Of a DNA stretch of 14,716 nt, positions 5,959-13,824 are shown one piece after another. The notes under the pieces are model-generated. The model worked only from the letters and a program-made list of their open reading frames with translations. It was not told where the DNA came from and searched no databases. Where the stretch lies: positions 1-14,716 of the forward strand of contig JAIPDY010000065.1 in assembly GCA_021737445.1 (NCBI GenBank), given 5' to 3'. The DNA is from Desulfotignum sp. (GTDB lineage Bacteria; Desulfobacterota; Desulfobacteria; Desulfobacterales; Desulfobacteraceae). The position numbers were made by a program, and so were the translations under genes. Position 1 is the first letter of the stretch, and every line of letters begins with the position of its first letter.

Positions 5959-7691
5959 AAAAACAGACCTTTGATCCCATAACCCTGGAAATATTGTGGC
6001 GCCGTCTGGTGTCCATTGTGGACGAGGCGGACGCATCCGTGGCAAGGACCGCGTTTTCCAGCCTGCTGCGGGATGCCCATGACTACACCTGTATGTTTAC
6101 GGACAGCCGGGGCCAGGAACTGGTGCAGGGCACCTTCTGTACCCCTGGTCAGGCCGGTGCCATGGCCCTGGGGGTCAAAAAGATCATCCAGTCCATGCCC
6201 CTGGATTCTTATAAGGAAGGGGATGTGTTCATTGTCAATGATCCCTGGCTGCTGGCAGGACACTTGAATGACGTGTGCGTGCTCAGCCCTATTTTTTTCA
6301 AGGAAAAGCCCGTGGCCTTCACCGCCTGCGTGTTTCACCATTCCGATATCGGGGGAAGGGTATCCTCGGACAACCGGGAGGTGTTTGAAGAGGGCATCTA
6401 TATCCCGGTGACCCGGCTGTATGACGCCGGGGTGCTCAATGAAGACCTTTTGAACATGATCCGGTGGAATGTCCGTACCCCTGAAGAGGTAACAGGGGAT
6501 ATCCGGTCCCAGGTGGCGGCCAACCATGTGTGTGCCGAAAAGATCATCGAGATGATGGCAGAGGAAAACCTTACCACCCTGGATGACCTGGCTGATGAGA
6601 TCATATCCCGCACCGAAACCTCCATGCGGGCGGCCATTGAGAAAATTCCGGACGGCACCTACCCCCACAGGGGTGTCATCGAGGGGGCCGGGTCCCGGCC
6701 GGACATCCATATACAGCTTGCGGTTACCGTGGACGGATCAGACATCCATGTGGATTTTGCCGGTACATCGAGCCAGGTGGACTGGGGAGTGAATGTGGTG
6801 TACAACTTCACCTACGCTTATGTGTTCATGGCCGTAAAATCCGCATTCGATCCGGATATCCCCATCAACGAAGGGGCGATCCGGCCGGTGCACATGACCG
6901 CACCTGAAGGGTCCATCATCAACTGCAGATTTCCTGCGGCTGTGGCGGCCAGGATGCAGGTGGGGCATTTCATGACCGAGATGGTGTTCAATGCCCTGGG
7001 CCAGGCCACACCGGACCGTGTCATCGCCGGTTCCGGCGGCACCCCGGCCCAGACCAATATTCTGTATGGAAAACGGGGCAGCGGCAAACCCTGGCACACC
7101 ATGATCATCCGGGGCGGGGGCATGGGGGCGTCCCTTAACATGGACGGCCACCACTGCGCCATCTTTCCGGCCAACGGCGCCAACACCCCGGTGGAGATCC
7201 TGGAAAGCGACACCCCGCTCATCGTGAAAGAAAGGGGGTTGGTCATGGACTCCGGCGGGCCAGGCAGACAGCGGGGCGGTATCGGCCGCCAGATGACCCT
7301 GCAGGTGCCCACGGCTGAAGAATGTGACGGCACCCCGCCCGGCCGCACCACCATCGCGGTCCAGGCCGGCCGGTTTGTGTATCCGCCGGACGGGATTTTC
7401 AAGGGCAGACCCGGGGCTTTGGCCAGGTTTTTGAAAAACGGTGAACCTGCTGATCCCAGCGGCCTGACCTTTCTGGACCCGGGAGATGTCATCTCCTTTG
7501 TGTCTGCCGGCGGCGGCGGCTATGGCGATCCAAAGGAACGGGACCCGGAAGCGGTCTTAAAGGATGTGCAGTTCGGATATGTGAGTGTGGAACAGGCCAA
7601 AGCCGTGTACCAGGTGGTGATCGATCCTGAGACGCTGGCCCTGGATCTGGATGCCACCCAAACCTTACGACATAAACCCAAGGGAGTGTAG
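5955..7691 (+). CDS. hyuB: HyuB-type subunit of hydantoinase/oxoprolinase/ketone-carboxylase superfamily
   Basis: Partner of HyuA, 578 aa, the common length for N-methylhydantoinase B-like proteins and shorter than acetone carboxylase beta. The N-terminus DPITLEILWRRL (7-18), NDPWLLAGHLNDV at 95-107, HHSDIGG at 128-134 and the C-terminal glycine stretch followed by GYGDP are classic for the family and carry the likely metal-binding His/Asp residues. The ATG at 5955 is chosen over an in-frame ATG at 5928 because it gives the family-typical start, is preceded by AGGAGG at 5945-5950 and makes an ATGA overlap with hyuA, implying translational coupling and an equimolar complex. The stop is one base before the ligase gene. 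HyuAB together either open a lactam or cyclic ureide with ATP or fix CO2 onto a ketone; context (Mo hydroxylase, CoA ligase) is compatible with both. Confidence 0.9.
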   Translation: MKKQTFDPITLEILWRRLVSIVDEADASVARTAFSSLLRDAHDYTCMFTDSRGQELVQGTFCTPGQAGAMALGVKKIIQSMPLDSYKEGDVFIVNDPWLLAGHLNDVCVLSPIFFKEKPVAFTACVFHHSDIGGRVSSDNREVFEEGIYIPVTRLYDAGVLNEDLLNMIRWNVRTPEEVTGDIRSQVAANHVCAEKIIEMMAEENLTTLDDLADEIISRTETSMRAAIEKIPDGTYPHRGVIEGAGSRPDIHIQLAVTVDGSDIHVDFAGTSSQVDWGVNVVYNFTYAYVFMAVKSAFDPDIPINEGAIRPVHMTAPEGSIINCRFPAAVAARMQVGHFMTEMVFNALGQATPDRVIAGSGGTPAQTNILYGKRGSGKPWHTMIIRGGGMGASLNMDGHHCAIFPANGANTPVEILESDTPLIVKERGLVMDSGGPGRQRGGIGRQMTLQVPTAEECDGTPPGRTTIAVQAGRFVYPPDGIFKGRPGALARFLKNGEPADPSGLTFLDPGDVISFVSAGGGGYGDPKERDPEAVLKDVQFGYVSVEQAKAVYQVVIDPETLALDLDATQTLRHKPKGV

Positions 7692-7692
7692 C

Positions 7693-8982
7693 ATGGAAAA
7701 ACGGTTTATCCCGGATATCCCGGATGTCCGGACCCTGCTGGATCTTCAGCTGGCCGGCCTGAAATGGACGGTGAATCATGCCTGGAACGGTTCTTCTTTT
7801 TACCGGCAGCACCTGACCTCCGCCGGTGTGACCCCGGATGACATTCAGTCTTTGGATGATCTGTCCCGCCTGCCATTTACCACCTCCACCCATCTCAAAG
7901 AGGGGTATCCCCTGCCGCTGCTCTCTGTGCCGGAAAAAGAGGTGGTAAGGATTCATGCCTCTTCAGGCACCACAGGCAAGCGAAAGGTCCTGGCCTATAC
8001 CCAGAAAGATATCGACGACTGGATCGACATGTTTGCAAGGTGCTATGAAATGGCGGGCCTGACCCCGGAAGACCGGGTCCAGATCGCGGTGGGATACGGG
8101 GTGTGGACAGCGGGCATGGGGTTTCAGATGGGGTGCGAACGGCTGGGGGCCATGGCCATTCCGGTGGGGCCGGGCAATATTGACATGCAGTGCCGGTTTC
8201 TGGTGGATCTGGCCCCCACGGTATTCTGCTGCACTGCATCCATGGCCCTGCTCATGGCTGAAGAGGTCCATAAAAGGGGATTACGTGACCAGATCAATCT
8301 GAAAAAAGTGATCTTCGGGTCTGAGCGCAGTTCAGCTGCCATGCGGGAGCGGATTAAACATCTGCTGGGACTGGAAGACATGTTCGACATCACCGGCATG
8401 ACCGAGCTTTACGGCCCGGGCATGGGCCTGGACTGCCACTGCCATGAAGGCATCCATTACTGGGCGGACAAGTATATTCTGGAGATCCTGGACCCGGATA
8501 CCCTGACCCCGGTGGCGGACGGGGAGGTGGGAGAGATGGTGGTGACCACCCTGTGCAAACAGGCCGCGCCTTTGATCCGGTACCGGACAAGGGACCTGAC
8601 CCGGAAAATCACCAGAGCCTGTGCCTGCGGTACCCCGCTGTTCCTGCATGACCGCATCCTGGGCCGGTCTGACGACATGATCATCCTCAAAGGGGTGAAC
8701 ATCTATCCGGGCCAGATCGATGAGGTATTGTCCGGCATTCCCGGCATGGGCAGTGAATACCAGCTGCACCTGTCACGGACCGATGACGGCAGGGAAACCA
8801 TGACCATCAAGGTGGAAGCCGTCAACAATGCATTTCCGTCTGATGCCGACGGCATCAGGGATCAGGTGCGGCAGGCGGTACGGGCCAGGATCATGGTCTC
8901 CTGTGATGCCCAGGTGGTCCCCTATGGCGAGCTTCCCCGGGTGCCGGGCAAAGCCCGCCGGATTTTTGACAACAGAGGGTAA
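7693..8982 (+). CDS. Phenylacetate-CoA ligase-type (PaaK family) AMP-forming acyl-CoA ligase
   Basis: Activates a carboxylic acid to its CoA thioester with ATP, giving AMP and diphosphate. It is 429 aa, the PaaK length (shorter than usual AMP ligases). The phosphate-binding loop is SSGTTGK at 90-96, the adenine/acyl region GMTELYG at 235-241, the ribose-binding Asp in RYRTRD at 296-301, the hinge GRSDDMIILKGVNIYP at 324-339, and the adenylation-step lysine near the end is probably Lys420 in VPGKARR. Cysteine pairs at 248/250 and 310/312 are of the kind seen in PaaK proteins. The start at 7693 follows AGGGAG and lies one base after the hyuB stop; an in-frame ATG at 7651 would sit inside hyuB and lacks a site. 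Members act on phenylacetate, benzoylacetate and other ring acids, so the acid cannot be named. Its place directly before the Mo hydroxylase suggests that enzyme may work on a CoA ester. Confidence 0.9.
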   Translation: MEKRFIPDIPDVRTLLDLQLAGLKWTVNHAWNGSSFYRQHLTSAGVTPDDIQSLDDLSRLPFTTSTHLKEGYPLPLLSVPEKEVVRIHASSGTTGKRKVLAYTQKDIDDWIDMFARCYEMAGLTPEDRVQIAVGYGVWTAGMGFQMGCERLGAMAIPVGPGNIDMQCRFLVDLAPTVFCCTASMALLMAEEVHKRGLRDQINLKKVIFGSERSSAAMRERIKHLLGLEDMFDITGMTELYGPGMGLDCHCHEGIHYWADKYILEILDPDTLTPVADGEVGEMVVTTLCKQAAPLIRYRTRDLTRKITRACACGTPLFLHDRILGRSDDMIILKGVNIYPGQIDEVLSGIPGMGSEYQLHLSRTDDGRETMTIKVEAVNNAFPSDADGIRDQVRQAVRARIMVSCDAQVVPYGELPRVPGKARRIFDNRG

Positions 8983-8995
8983 GGAAAGGAAACCA
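8980..8995 (+). repeat. 16-base leader repeat, copy 2
   Basis: Identical to 1651-1666. It overlaps the TAA stop of the ligase gene and supplies the ribosome binding site AAGGAAAGG, 7 bases before the ATG at 8997. Both copies precede the first gene of a subunit block (B12 subunit; FAD subunit). Confidence 0.6.
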
Positions 8996-8996
8996 T

Positions 8997-9887
8997 ATGA
9001 AACCGTTTACACTCCTGACACCTGCCACCGTGGAAGAGGCGGTGGCACTGTTCGGGCAGCACAAAGAGACCGCCCGGTACATGGCAGGCGGAACCGATGT
9101 GATCGTCAAGGTCAAGGAAGGATGGATGGGACCGGATTATCTGATCAACCTCAAAAAGATACCGGGCCTGAATGACCTGCACAAAAACGAGGCCACAGGC
9201 GAGCTGTCCATCGGGGCCCTGGTCACCCATGCCATGCTGGAACAGTCCCTGCTCATCCGCAACGCTTATCCCATTATTTACGATGCGGTCTCCAATATCG
9301 GATCTTTGCAGGTGCGCAACATGGGCACCATCGGCGGTAACCTCATCAATGCCGTGCCATCGGCGGACGGGGCCATCCCGCTCATCGCCCTGGACGGCAC
9401 TGCCCTGCTTGTGGGACCCGACGGTGAGCGGTCCGTCATGGTAAAGGACCTGTTTGTAAAACCCTATGAGACCGTGCTAACCCCCGGAGAAATTTTAACC
9501 CGGATTACTATTCCGGCCCAGGTCCCCCGCACCGGCAGCGCCTATATCAAATTCGGAAGGAGAGCAGCCATGGAGCTGCCGCTGATCGGCATCGGCGTGC
9601 TCCTGGTGGTGGATGAGGACCTGTCCACCTGCACCAGAGCCCGGATCTGCTTAGGCGTGGCCGGTCCGACCCCCCTGCGGGCGGTAAAGGCTGAACAGAT
9701 GCTGGAGGGACAGCCGGTGACATCGGATCTGCTGACCGGGGCCGGGAAACTGGCGGCCGAAGAATCACAGGTCAGAGACAGTGTCCGGGGACAGGCCTGG
9801 CACAGAAAAGAGATGATCCGGGTCCAGGTGCGGCGCATGGGGCTCAGATGCCTGGATATTATAAATCAGAAGGCCCGGCAGGCATAA
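8997..9887 (+). CDS. Molybdenum hydroxylase FAD-binding (medium) subunit, CoxM/HcrB-like
   Basis: Electron-transfer subunit of a xanthine dehydrogenase/CO dehydrogenase-family enzyme, passing electrons between the [2Fe-2S] subunit and an external acceptor. At 296 aa it has the standard medium-subunit length. The FAD pyrophosphate loops are AGGTDV at 30-35 and TIGGNL at 111-116; the C-terminal third is the CO_deh_flav_C domain starting near GRRAAMELPL at 187-196. There is no insertion of the kind that carries the extra [4Fe-4S] cluster in 4-hydroxybenzoyl-CoA reductase beta subunit, which argues for the oxidative hydroxylase type rather than that reductase. It is first in the order FAD, FeS, Mo, as in CoxMSL-like operons. 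Confidence 0.92.
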   Translation: MKPFTLLTPATVEEAVALFGQHKETARYMAGGTDVIVKVKEGWMGPDYLINLKKIPGLNDLHKNEATGELSIGALVTHAMLEQSLLIRNAYPIIYDAVSNIGSLQVRNMGTIGGNLINAVPSADGAIPLIALDGTALLVGPDGERSVMVKDLFVKPYETVLTPGEILTRITIPAQVPRTGSAYIKFGRRAAMELPLIGIGVLLVVDEDLSTCTRARICLGVAGPTPLRAVKAEQMLEGQPVTSDLLTGAGKLAAEESQVRDSVRGQAWHRKEMIRVQVRRMGLRCLDIINQKARQA

Positions 9888-9894
9888 CCATACA

Positions 9895-9920
9895 AGTGAC
9901 CATGAGGAGTGACCATGACA
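9895..9920 (+). repeat. Tandem 13-base near-duplication over the FeS-subunit start
   Basis: AGTGACCATGAGG (9895-9907) is followed at once by AGTGACCATGACA (9908-9920); 11 of 13 bases match. The second ATG (9915) starts the real gene. The first ATG (9902) opens a 16-codon frame in another phase, ending at 9952. The GAGGAG made at the junction (9904-9909) is the ribosome site. Confidence 0.6.
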
Positions 9921-10475
9921 AAAACCATATCCTTTATTTTGAACGGGGATGAGATTTCCTGTGATATCCAGGACCACTGGACCCTTTTGCACCTGCTCAG
10001 GGAAGAACTGGGCCTGATCGGCACAAAGGAGGGCTGCGGCAATGGGGAGTGCGGTGCCTGCACCGTCATCGTGGACCAGCTGGCCGTCAATTCCTGTTTA
10101 TACCTGGCAGCTGATGTCCAGGGAAAGCAGGTCCAGACCATCGAGGGCCTGGCCGTGCATACCGGCAGCCTCCATCCCATCCAGCAGTCCTTTGTGGACA
10201 ACGGCGGTATCCAGTGCGGGTTCTGTACCCCGGGCATGATCATGTCGGCAAAAGCCCTGCTGGACAAAGATCCCAAAGCAGACCAGGAGGCTGTCAAACA
10301 TGCCCTGGCCGGCAATATCTGCCGGTGCACCGGCTATGTCCAGATCCTGGACTCTGTTGCGGCAGCAGGCCGGCAGATGGCCAAAAACCAGGGGGAAGGT
10401 GCCGCTGCTGCCAAAGATCCAGGGACCATAACCCAGCAAAGCATGAATAAAAAGGCCGGGGAGGTGATCACATGA
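9915..10475 (+). CDS. Molybdenum hydroxylase [2Fe-2S] (small) subunit, CoxS/HcrC-like
   Basis: Small iron-sulfur subunit, 186 aa, that carries two [2Fe-2S] clusters linking the Mo site to FAD. The plant-ferredoxin-type cluster uses Cys41, Cys46, Cys49 and Cys61 (CGNGECGAC); the helical second cluster uses Cys101, Cys104, Cys136 and Cys138 (CGFC and CRC). All eight ligands are present. The start is placed at the ATG 9915, five bases after GAGGAG; a GTG at 9909 would use part of the ribosome site. After residue ~155 there is a tail of about 30 residues, rich in Ala, Gly, Gln and Lys, beyond where most family members stop. The stop overlaps the Mo subunit by ATGA. Confidence 0.94.
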   Translation: MTKTISFILNGDEISCDIQDHWTLLHLLREELGLIGTKEGCGNGECGACTVIVDQLAVNSCLYLAADVQGKQVQTIEGLAVHTGSLHPIQQSFVDNGGIQCGFCTPGMIMSAKALLDKDPKADQEAVKHALAGNICRCTGYVQILDSVAAAGRQMAKNQGEGAAAAKDPGTITQQSMNKKAGEVIT

Positions 10476-12748
10476 GCGGATACAACGTAGTGGGACAGCG
10501 GGTCCCCAAACTGGATGCAGCCCAGAAGGCTATGGGAAGGGCGGAATATATCCAGGATGTCAGACTGCCGGGCATGCTCTTTGGCAAGATTCTTTACAGC
10601 AGACATGCCCATGCAAGAATCACGGCCATGGATATCTCCAAAGCCCGGGCACTGCCAGGGGTCCATGCCGTGCTCACGGGAAAAGATATCCCGTCCAAGA
10701 TGCGCATGGGATTTTACAAGGACAACCCGCCCCTAAAAGCGGACAAAGTGTGCTGCTTCAGAGATGAAATCGCTGCGGTGGCTGCGGTGTCCGAAGCGGT
10801 GGCAAAAAAAGCCGTCAGTCTCATCGAGGTGGAATACGAACCTTTGCCTGCGGTGTTCGATCCGGAGGCAGCCATGGAAAAAAATGCGCCCCTGGTGCAT
10901 GAGGCCCACAAGAGCAACGTGCTCAAGCTGCCCTGGAAACTGCATTACGGGGACGTGGAAGCAGCAGACAAAGCATCTGCGTATGTGGTGGAGGACCGGT
11001 TCACCACCACATGGGTGACCCACTGCTGTTTGTCCACCTCCGGGGCTGTGGCCCTGTTCGACGCATCAGACAACCTGACCGTCTATTCCAACACCCAGAT
11101 CCCGTCCCTGGCCCAGAAGGATTTTTTAGAGACCCTGGGGGCCATGGGGCTGAAAGGCAAACGGGTCCGGGTGATCAAACCGGTCATCGGCGGCGGGTTC
11201 GGCTCCAAATTGGACACCTATGCCTATGAGCACATCGCCATTCTGCTGGCCCATAAATGCAGAAAACCGGTGAAGATCCTGTTTGACAGAAAAGAGGAGT
11301 TCGAAGCCACCTCCACCCGCCAGCCCACGGTGATCTACATCCGCCAGGGGTGTGACAAAGAGGGACATCTCACCTTCCGGGATATCCGCATGGTCCTGGA
11401 CAACGGGGGAAGGACCTCCTGGGGGGCCACCACCCCGTCGGTGATGATGATGCCCATCACCTCTCTTTACCGGGTTCCCAATGTGCGGTATGATGCCAAA
11501 TGTGTATACACCAACAACACCTATGCCCAGGCCATGCGGGGGTACGGCAACCCCCAGGCCACCTTTGCCATCGAGTCCTGCATGGATATGCTGGCCCAAA
11601 AAGCGGGGATCGATCCTGTGGCATTCCGGCGCATCAACCAGAATGAACCCGGCGATGTTACGCCCCAGGGATTCAAAATCACCTCCTGCGGTCTGGCGCA
11701 GTGCATTGATGCCGTGGAAAAGGAACTGACCCAGGGCCGTCCCCTGGAAGAGGGGGAGGGCATCGGATATGCCTCTCTCATCCATGTGGGCGGGGGGGCC
11801 AGAATCTATAAATCCGACGGATGCGGCGCCATCCTCAAGATGGATGATTACGGCCGGGTGGATATTTTTACCGGCGGCACCGACATGGGCCAGGGCCTGG
11901 ACAACATGATCGCCCAGATCGTTGCCGAAGAGCTGGGGCTGCTGGCCGAAGACATCAATGTGGTGCATACGGACACCGATGTCTGCCCCTGGGATGTGGG
12001 TGCCCATGCCAGCCGGTCCACCTTTGTGGCGGGCAATGCCGCCCTGTGGGCAGCCAGAAGGGCAAAGCAGACCCTGCTGGCATTCGGAGCCAAATTGTTT
12101 GAAGTGGCACCCGAAGACCTGGTTATGGAGAACCGGACAGTGTCAGTAAAAAATGACCCGGAAAAAACCATGCCCGTGGACAAGCTGCTGCGCAAGGCCC
12201 ATTTTTCACCCGGCGGCACCATGCTCATGGCGGATTATTTTTATGATCCCCCCAATGAGAACATGGGAAAGGATTTTAAATGCAACCTGTCGGTGACTTA
12301 CTCATTCGGCGTGCACGGGGTGCGGGTCCATGTGGATAAAGAGACCGGCAAGGTCACGGTGAAAAACTATGTGGCAGCCCATGATGTGGGCCGGGCCATC
12401 AACCCCATGCTGCTGGAGGGCCAGGTCTACGGCGGGGTGATCATGGGCCTGGGGTATGCCCTGTCCGAGGAGGTGATGATAAAAGAGGGGCAGATCAGGA
12501 ACCCCAACTTCAGGGACTACAAATTGTTTACCGCCAAAGATGCCGTACCCATCAAGGCCCCGGTCATCGAGACCCATGACCCTGACGGGCCGTTCGGGGC
12601 CAAGGGCATTGGAGAGCCCGGGTGCGTGCCCACGGCACCGGCTGTGGCCAATGCTATTTATCAGGCTGTGGGCGTGCGCATCAAGGATCTGCCCATCACC
12701 CCGGAAAAGGTGCTGGCGGCGATCCTAAAACAAAGCAAGGGCAGCTGA
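10472..12748 (+). CDS. Molybdenum hydroxylase Mo-cofactor (large) subunit, xanthine dehydrogenase/HcrA family
   Basis: Catalytic subunit, 758 aa, binding molybdopterin (probably the cytosine dinucleotide form) and hydroxylating a heterocycle, aldehyde or ring acyl-CoA with water-derived oxygen. Motifs are GGGFGSK at 240-246, MRGYGNPQ at 355-362, GGTDMGQG at 468-475, ASRSTFVAGNA at 513-523 and KGIGEPG at 711-717, whose Glu715 is the expected catalytic base. By hand alignment to bovine xanthine oxidase, Gln209 matches Gln767 and Arg356 matches Arg880, but Leu247 stands where Glu802 contacts the purine, so xanthine is an unlikely substrate. No Tat or Sec signal is seen, so the enzyme is cytoplasmic. 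GGGGAGGTGA at 10458-10467 is the ribosome site. Overall shape also resembles 4-hydroxybenzoyl-CoA reductase and 2-furoyl-CoA dehydrogenase alpha subunits. Mo insertion factors are not in the window. Confidence 0.93.
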   Translation: MSGYNVVGQRVPKLDAAQKAMGRAEYIQDVRLPGMLFGKILYSRHAHARITAMDISKARALPGVHAVLTGKDIPSKMRMGFYKDNPPLKADKVCCFRDEIAAVAAVSEAVAKKAVSLIEVEYEPLPAVFDPEAAMEKNAPLVHEAHKSNVLKLPWKLHYGDVEAADKASAYVVEDRFTTTWVTHCCLSTSGAVALFDASDNLTVYSNTQIPSLAQKDFLETLGAMGLKGKRVRVIKPVIGGGFGSKLDTYAYEHIAILLAHKCRKPVKILFDRKEEFEATSTRQPTVIYIRQGCDKEGHLTFRDIRMVLDNGGRTSWGATTPSVMMMPITSLYRVPNVRYDAKCVYTNNTYAQAMRGYGNPQATFAIESCMDMLAQKAGIDPVAFRRINQNEPGDVTPQGFKITSCGLAQCIDAVEKELTQGRPLEEGEGIGYASLIHVGGGARIYKSDGCGAILKMDDYGRVDIFTGGTDMGQGLDNMIAQIVAEELGLLAEDINVVHTDTDVCPWDVGAHASRSTFVAGNAALWAARRAKQTLLAFGAKLFEVAPEDLVMENRTVSVKNDPEKTMPVDKLLRKAHFSPGGTMLMADYFYDPPNENMGKDFKCNLSVTYSFGVHGVRVHVDKETGKVTVKNYVAAHDVGRAINPMLLEGQVYGGVIMGLGYALSEEVMIKEGQIRNPNFRDYKLFTAKDAVPIKAPVIETHDPDGPFGAKGIGEPGCVPTAPAVANAIYQAVGVRIKDLPITPEKVLAAILKQSKGS

Positions 12749-12769
12749 AAAGCTGAAAGTATTTTTTTT
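12742..12769 (+). terminator. Weak hairpin plus T-run after the Mo-subunit gene (possible partial terminator/attenuator)
   Basis: CAGCT (12742-12746), GAAA loop, AGCTG (12751-12755), then six bases and a run of eight T (12762-12769). The hairpin straddles the TGA stop and includes a tandem AGCTGAAA repeat (12743-12758). The stem is only 5 bp and the T-run is offset, so at most partial termination is expected. The remaining gap to 12797 is AT-rich and carries GGAGG (12786-12790), the dctP ribosome site. Confidence 0.25.
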
Positions 12770-12797
12770 AATGCACAATTTTTTTGGAGGTGAAGTC

Positions 12798-13808
12798 ATG
12801 ATCAAACGCACCATGCTGTTTGGCACAATGTTTATTTTCGTTATCGTCACCTGCCTTTCCCTGTTTGCAACTGTTGCCGTGGCAGGCAAAATCACCCTGA
12901 ACTATGCCAATTTCCCGCCGGCCCCCACCTTTCCCTGCGTGCAGATGGAGCGGTGGAAAACAGAAGTTGAAAAACGCACCAGCGGCCAGGTGGAGGTGAA
13001 AACCTTTCCCGGCGGCACCCTTTTAGGGGCCAAGGAGATGATGGACGGGGTGATTGCCGGCCAGGCCGACATCGGCAATATCTGCATGGCCTATCAGCCC
13101 GGCCGGTTCATTGTCACCAATGCTACCAGCCTGCCTTTGGGGATTGGTGATGCCAGATCCGGATCCATCGCCCTGCTCAAACTGTATGAAAAATACAAAC
13201 CCGAGGCGTTCAAGGATGTGGTGGTGCTCACCATGTTCACCAATGCACCGGGCAATATCATGTCCAAACAGCCGGTGCGGAACATGGCAGACCTCAAAGG
13301 CATGGACCTGCGGGCTTCGGGTGATTCCGCCACCATCCTCAAGGCCTGGGGTGCCAACCCGGTGGGCATGCCCATGCCCGCCACCGTGGAAGCACTGCAG
13401 AAAGGCACGGTCAAGGGATTGTTTTCCTCTCTTGAGGTGATGAAGGATTTCAAGTTTGCCGAAAACTGCAAGTACATCACCATGGTGGATGCCGGGATCT
13501 ACCCCTTTGCCGTGATCATGAACAAGGACTCCTGGGACAAACTGCCGGCAGATGTCCAGCAGGTGATGATGGACCTCAAAGAGGAGCAGGCCATCTGGAC
13601 CGGGGAATACATGGACCAGCAGATCAAAGATGCCGTGGCCTGGTCCAAAGAGGAACAGGGCGTGGAGGTGATCACCCTGTCGGCGGATGAAAAGGCCGAA
13701 TGGGATGAAAAAATCACCTTTATGGTGGATGACTGGATTGAAAAGGCCAGGGCCAAAGGGTTTCCGGCCGAGGCGATAATTAAAGACATCAAGGCGTTTA
13801 TCCAATAG
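12798..13808 (+). CDS. dctP: TRAP transporter solute-binding protein (DctP/TAXI-like periplasmic receptor)
   Basis: Periplasmic receptor that captures the substrate, usually a carboxylate, and hands it to the DctQM membrane unit. It is 336 aa, normal length. Residues 1-29 form a Sec signal peptide: KR near the start, a hydrophobic core, and an AVA cleavage site before Gly30. The mature protein shows the DctP domain with GMDLRASG at 168-175; Arg172 fits the conserved arginine that salt-bridges the substrate carboxylate. The pattern ATVEALQKGTVKG at 195-207 is the usual second-lobe motif. The ATG at 12798 follows GGAGG by 7 bases and gives a proper signal peptide; an in-frame ATG at 12771 would add nine residues before it and lacks a ribosome site. 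It is linked to the enzyme genes, so the cargo is likely the pathway's growth substrate. It belongs to the DctP rather than the TAXI type. Confidence 0.93.
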   Translation: MIKRTMLFGTMFIFVIVTCLSLFATVAVAGKITLNYANFPPAPTFPCVQMERWKTEVEKRTSGQVEVKTFPGGTLLGAKEMMDGVIAGQADIGNICMAYQPGRFIVTNATSLPLGIGDARSGSIALLKLYEKYKPEAFKDVVVLTMFTNAPGNIMSKQPVRNMADLKGMDLRASGDSATILKAWGANPVGMPMPATVEALQKGTVKGLFSSLEVMKDFKFAENCKYITMVDAGIYPFAVIMNKDSWDKLPADVQQVMMDLKEEQAIWTGEYMDQQIKDAVAWSKEEQGVEVITLSADEKAEWDEKITFMVDDWIEKARAKGFPAEAIIKDIKAFIQ

Positions 13809-13809
13809 T

Positions 13810-13823
13810 GTTTATTAATAAAC
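13810..13823 (+). repeat. Perfect 14-base AT-rich palindrome between dctP and dctQ
   Basis: GTTTATTAATAAAC reads the same on both strands and begins two bases after the dctP stop. As RNA it would give only a weak stem. As DNA it could be a protein-binding site. It stands next to the strong hairpin at 13825-13852. Confidence 0.5.
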
Positions 13824-13824
13824 C

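Noticed and set aside
5787..6710. Long minus-strand open frame (307 codons) across the hyuA/hyuB junction
   Set aside because: It lies opposite two clear family genes, has no ribosome site and no recognisable domain. GC-rich third positions produce many such shadow frames throughout this window.
3859..7691. Acetone carboxylase (AcxABC) assignment for the Hyu pair
   Set aside because: No small gamma-subunit gene follows, and HyuB is clearly shorter than the acetone carboxylase partner subunit. Carboxylation of another ketone is still possible.
8997..12748. Purine catabolism / xanthine dehydrogenase
   Set aside because: The purine-contacting glutamate position is Leu, and no purine-pathway genes are nearby.
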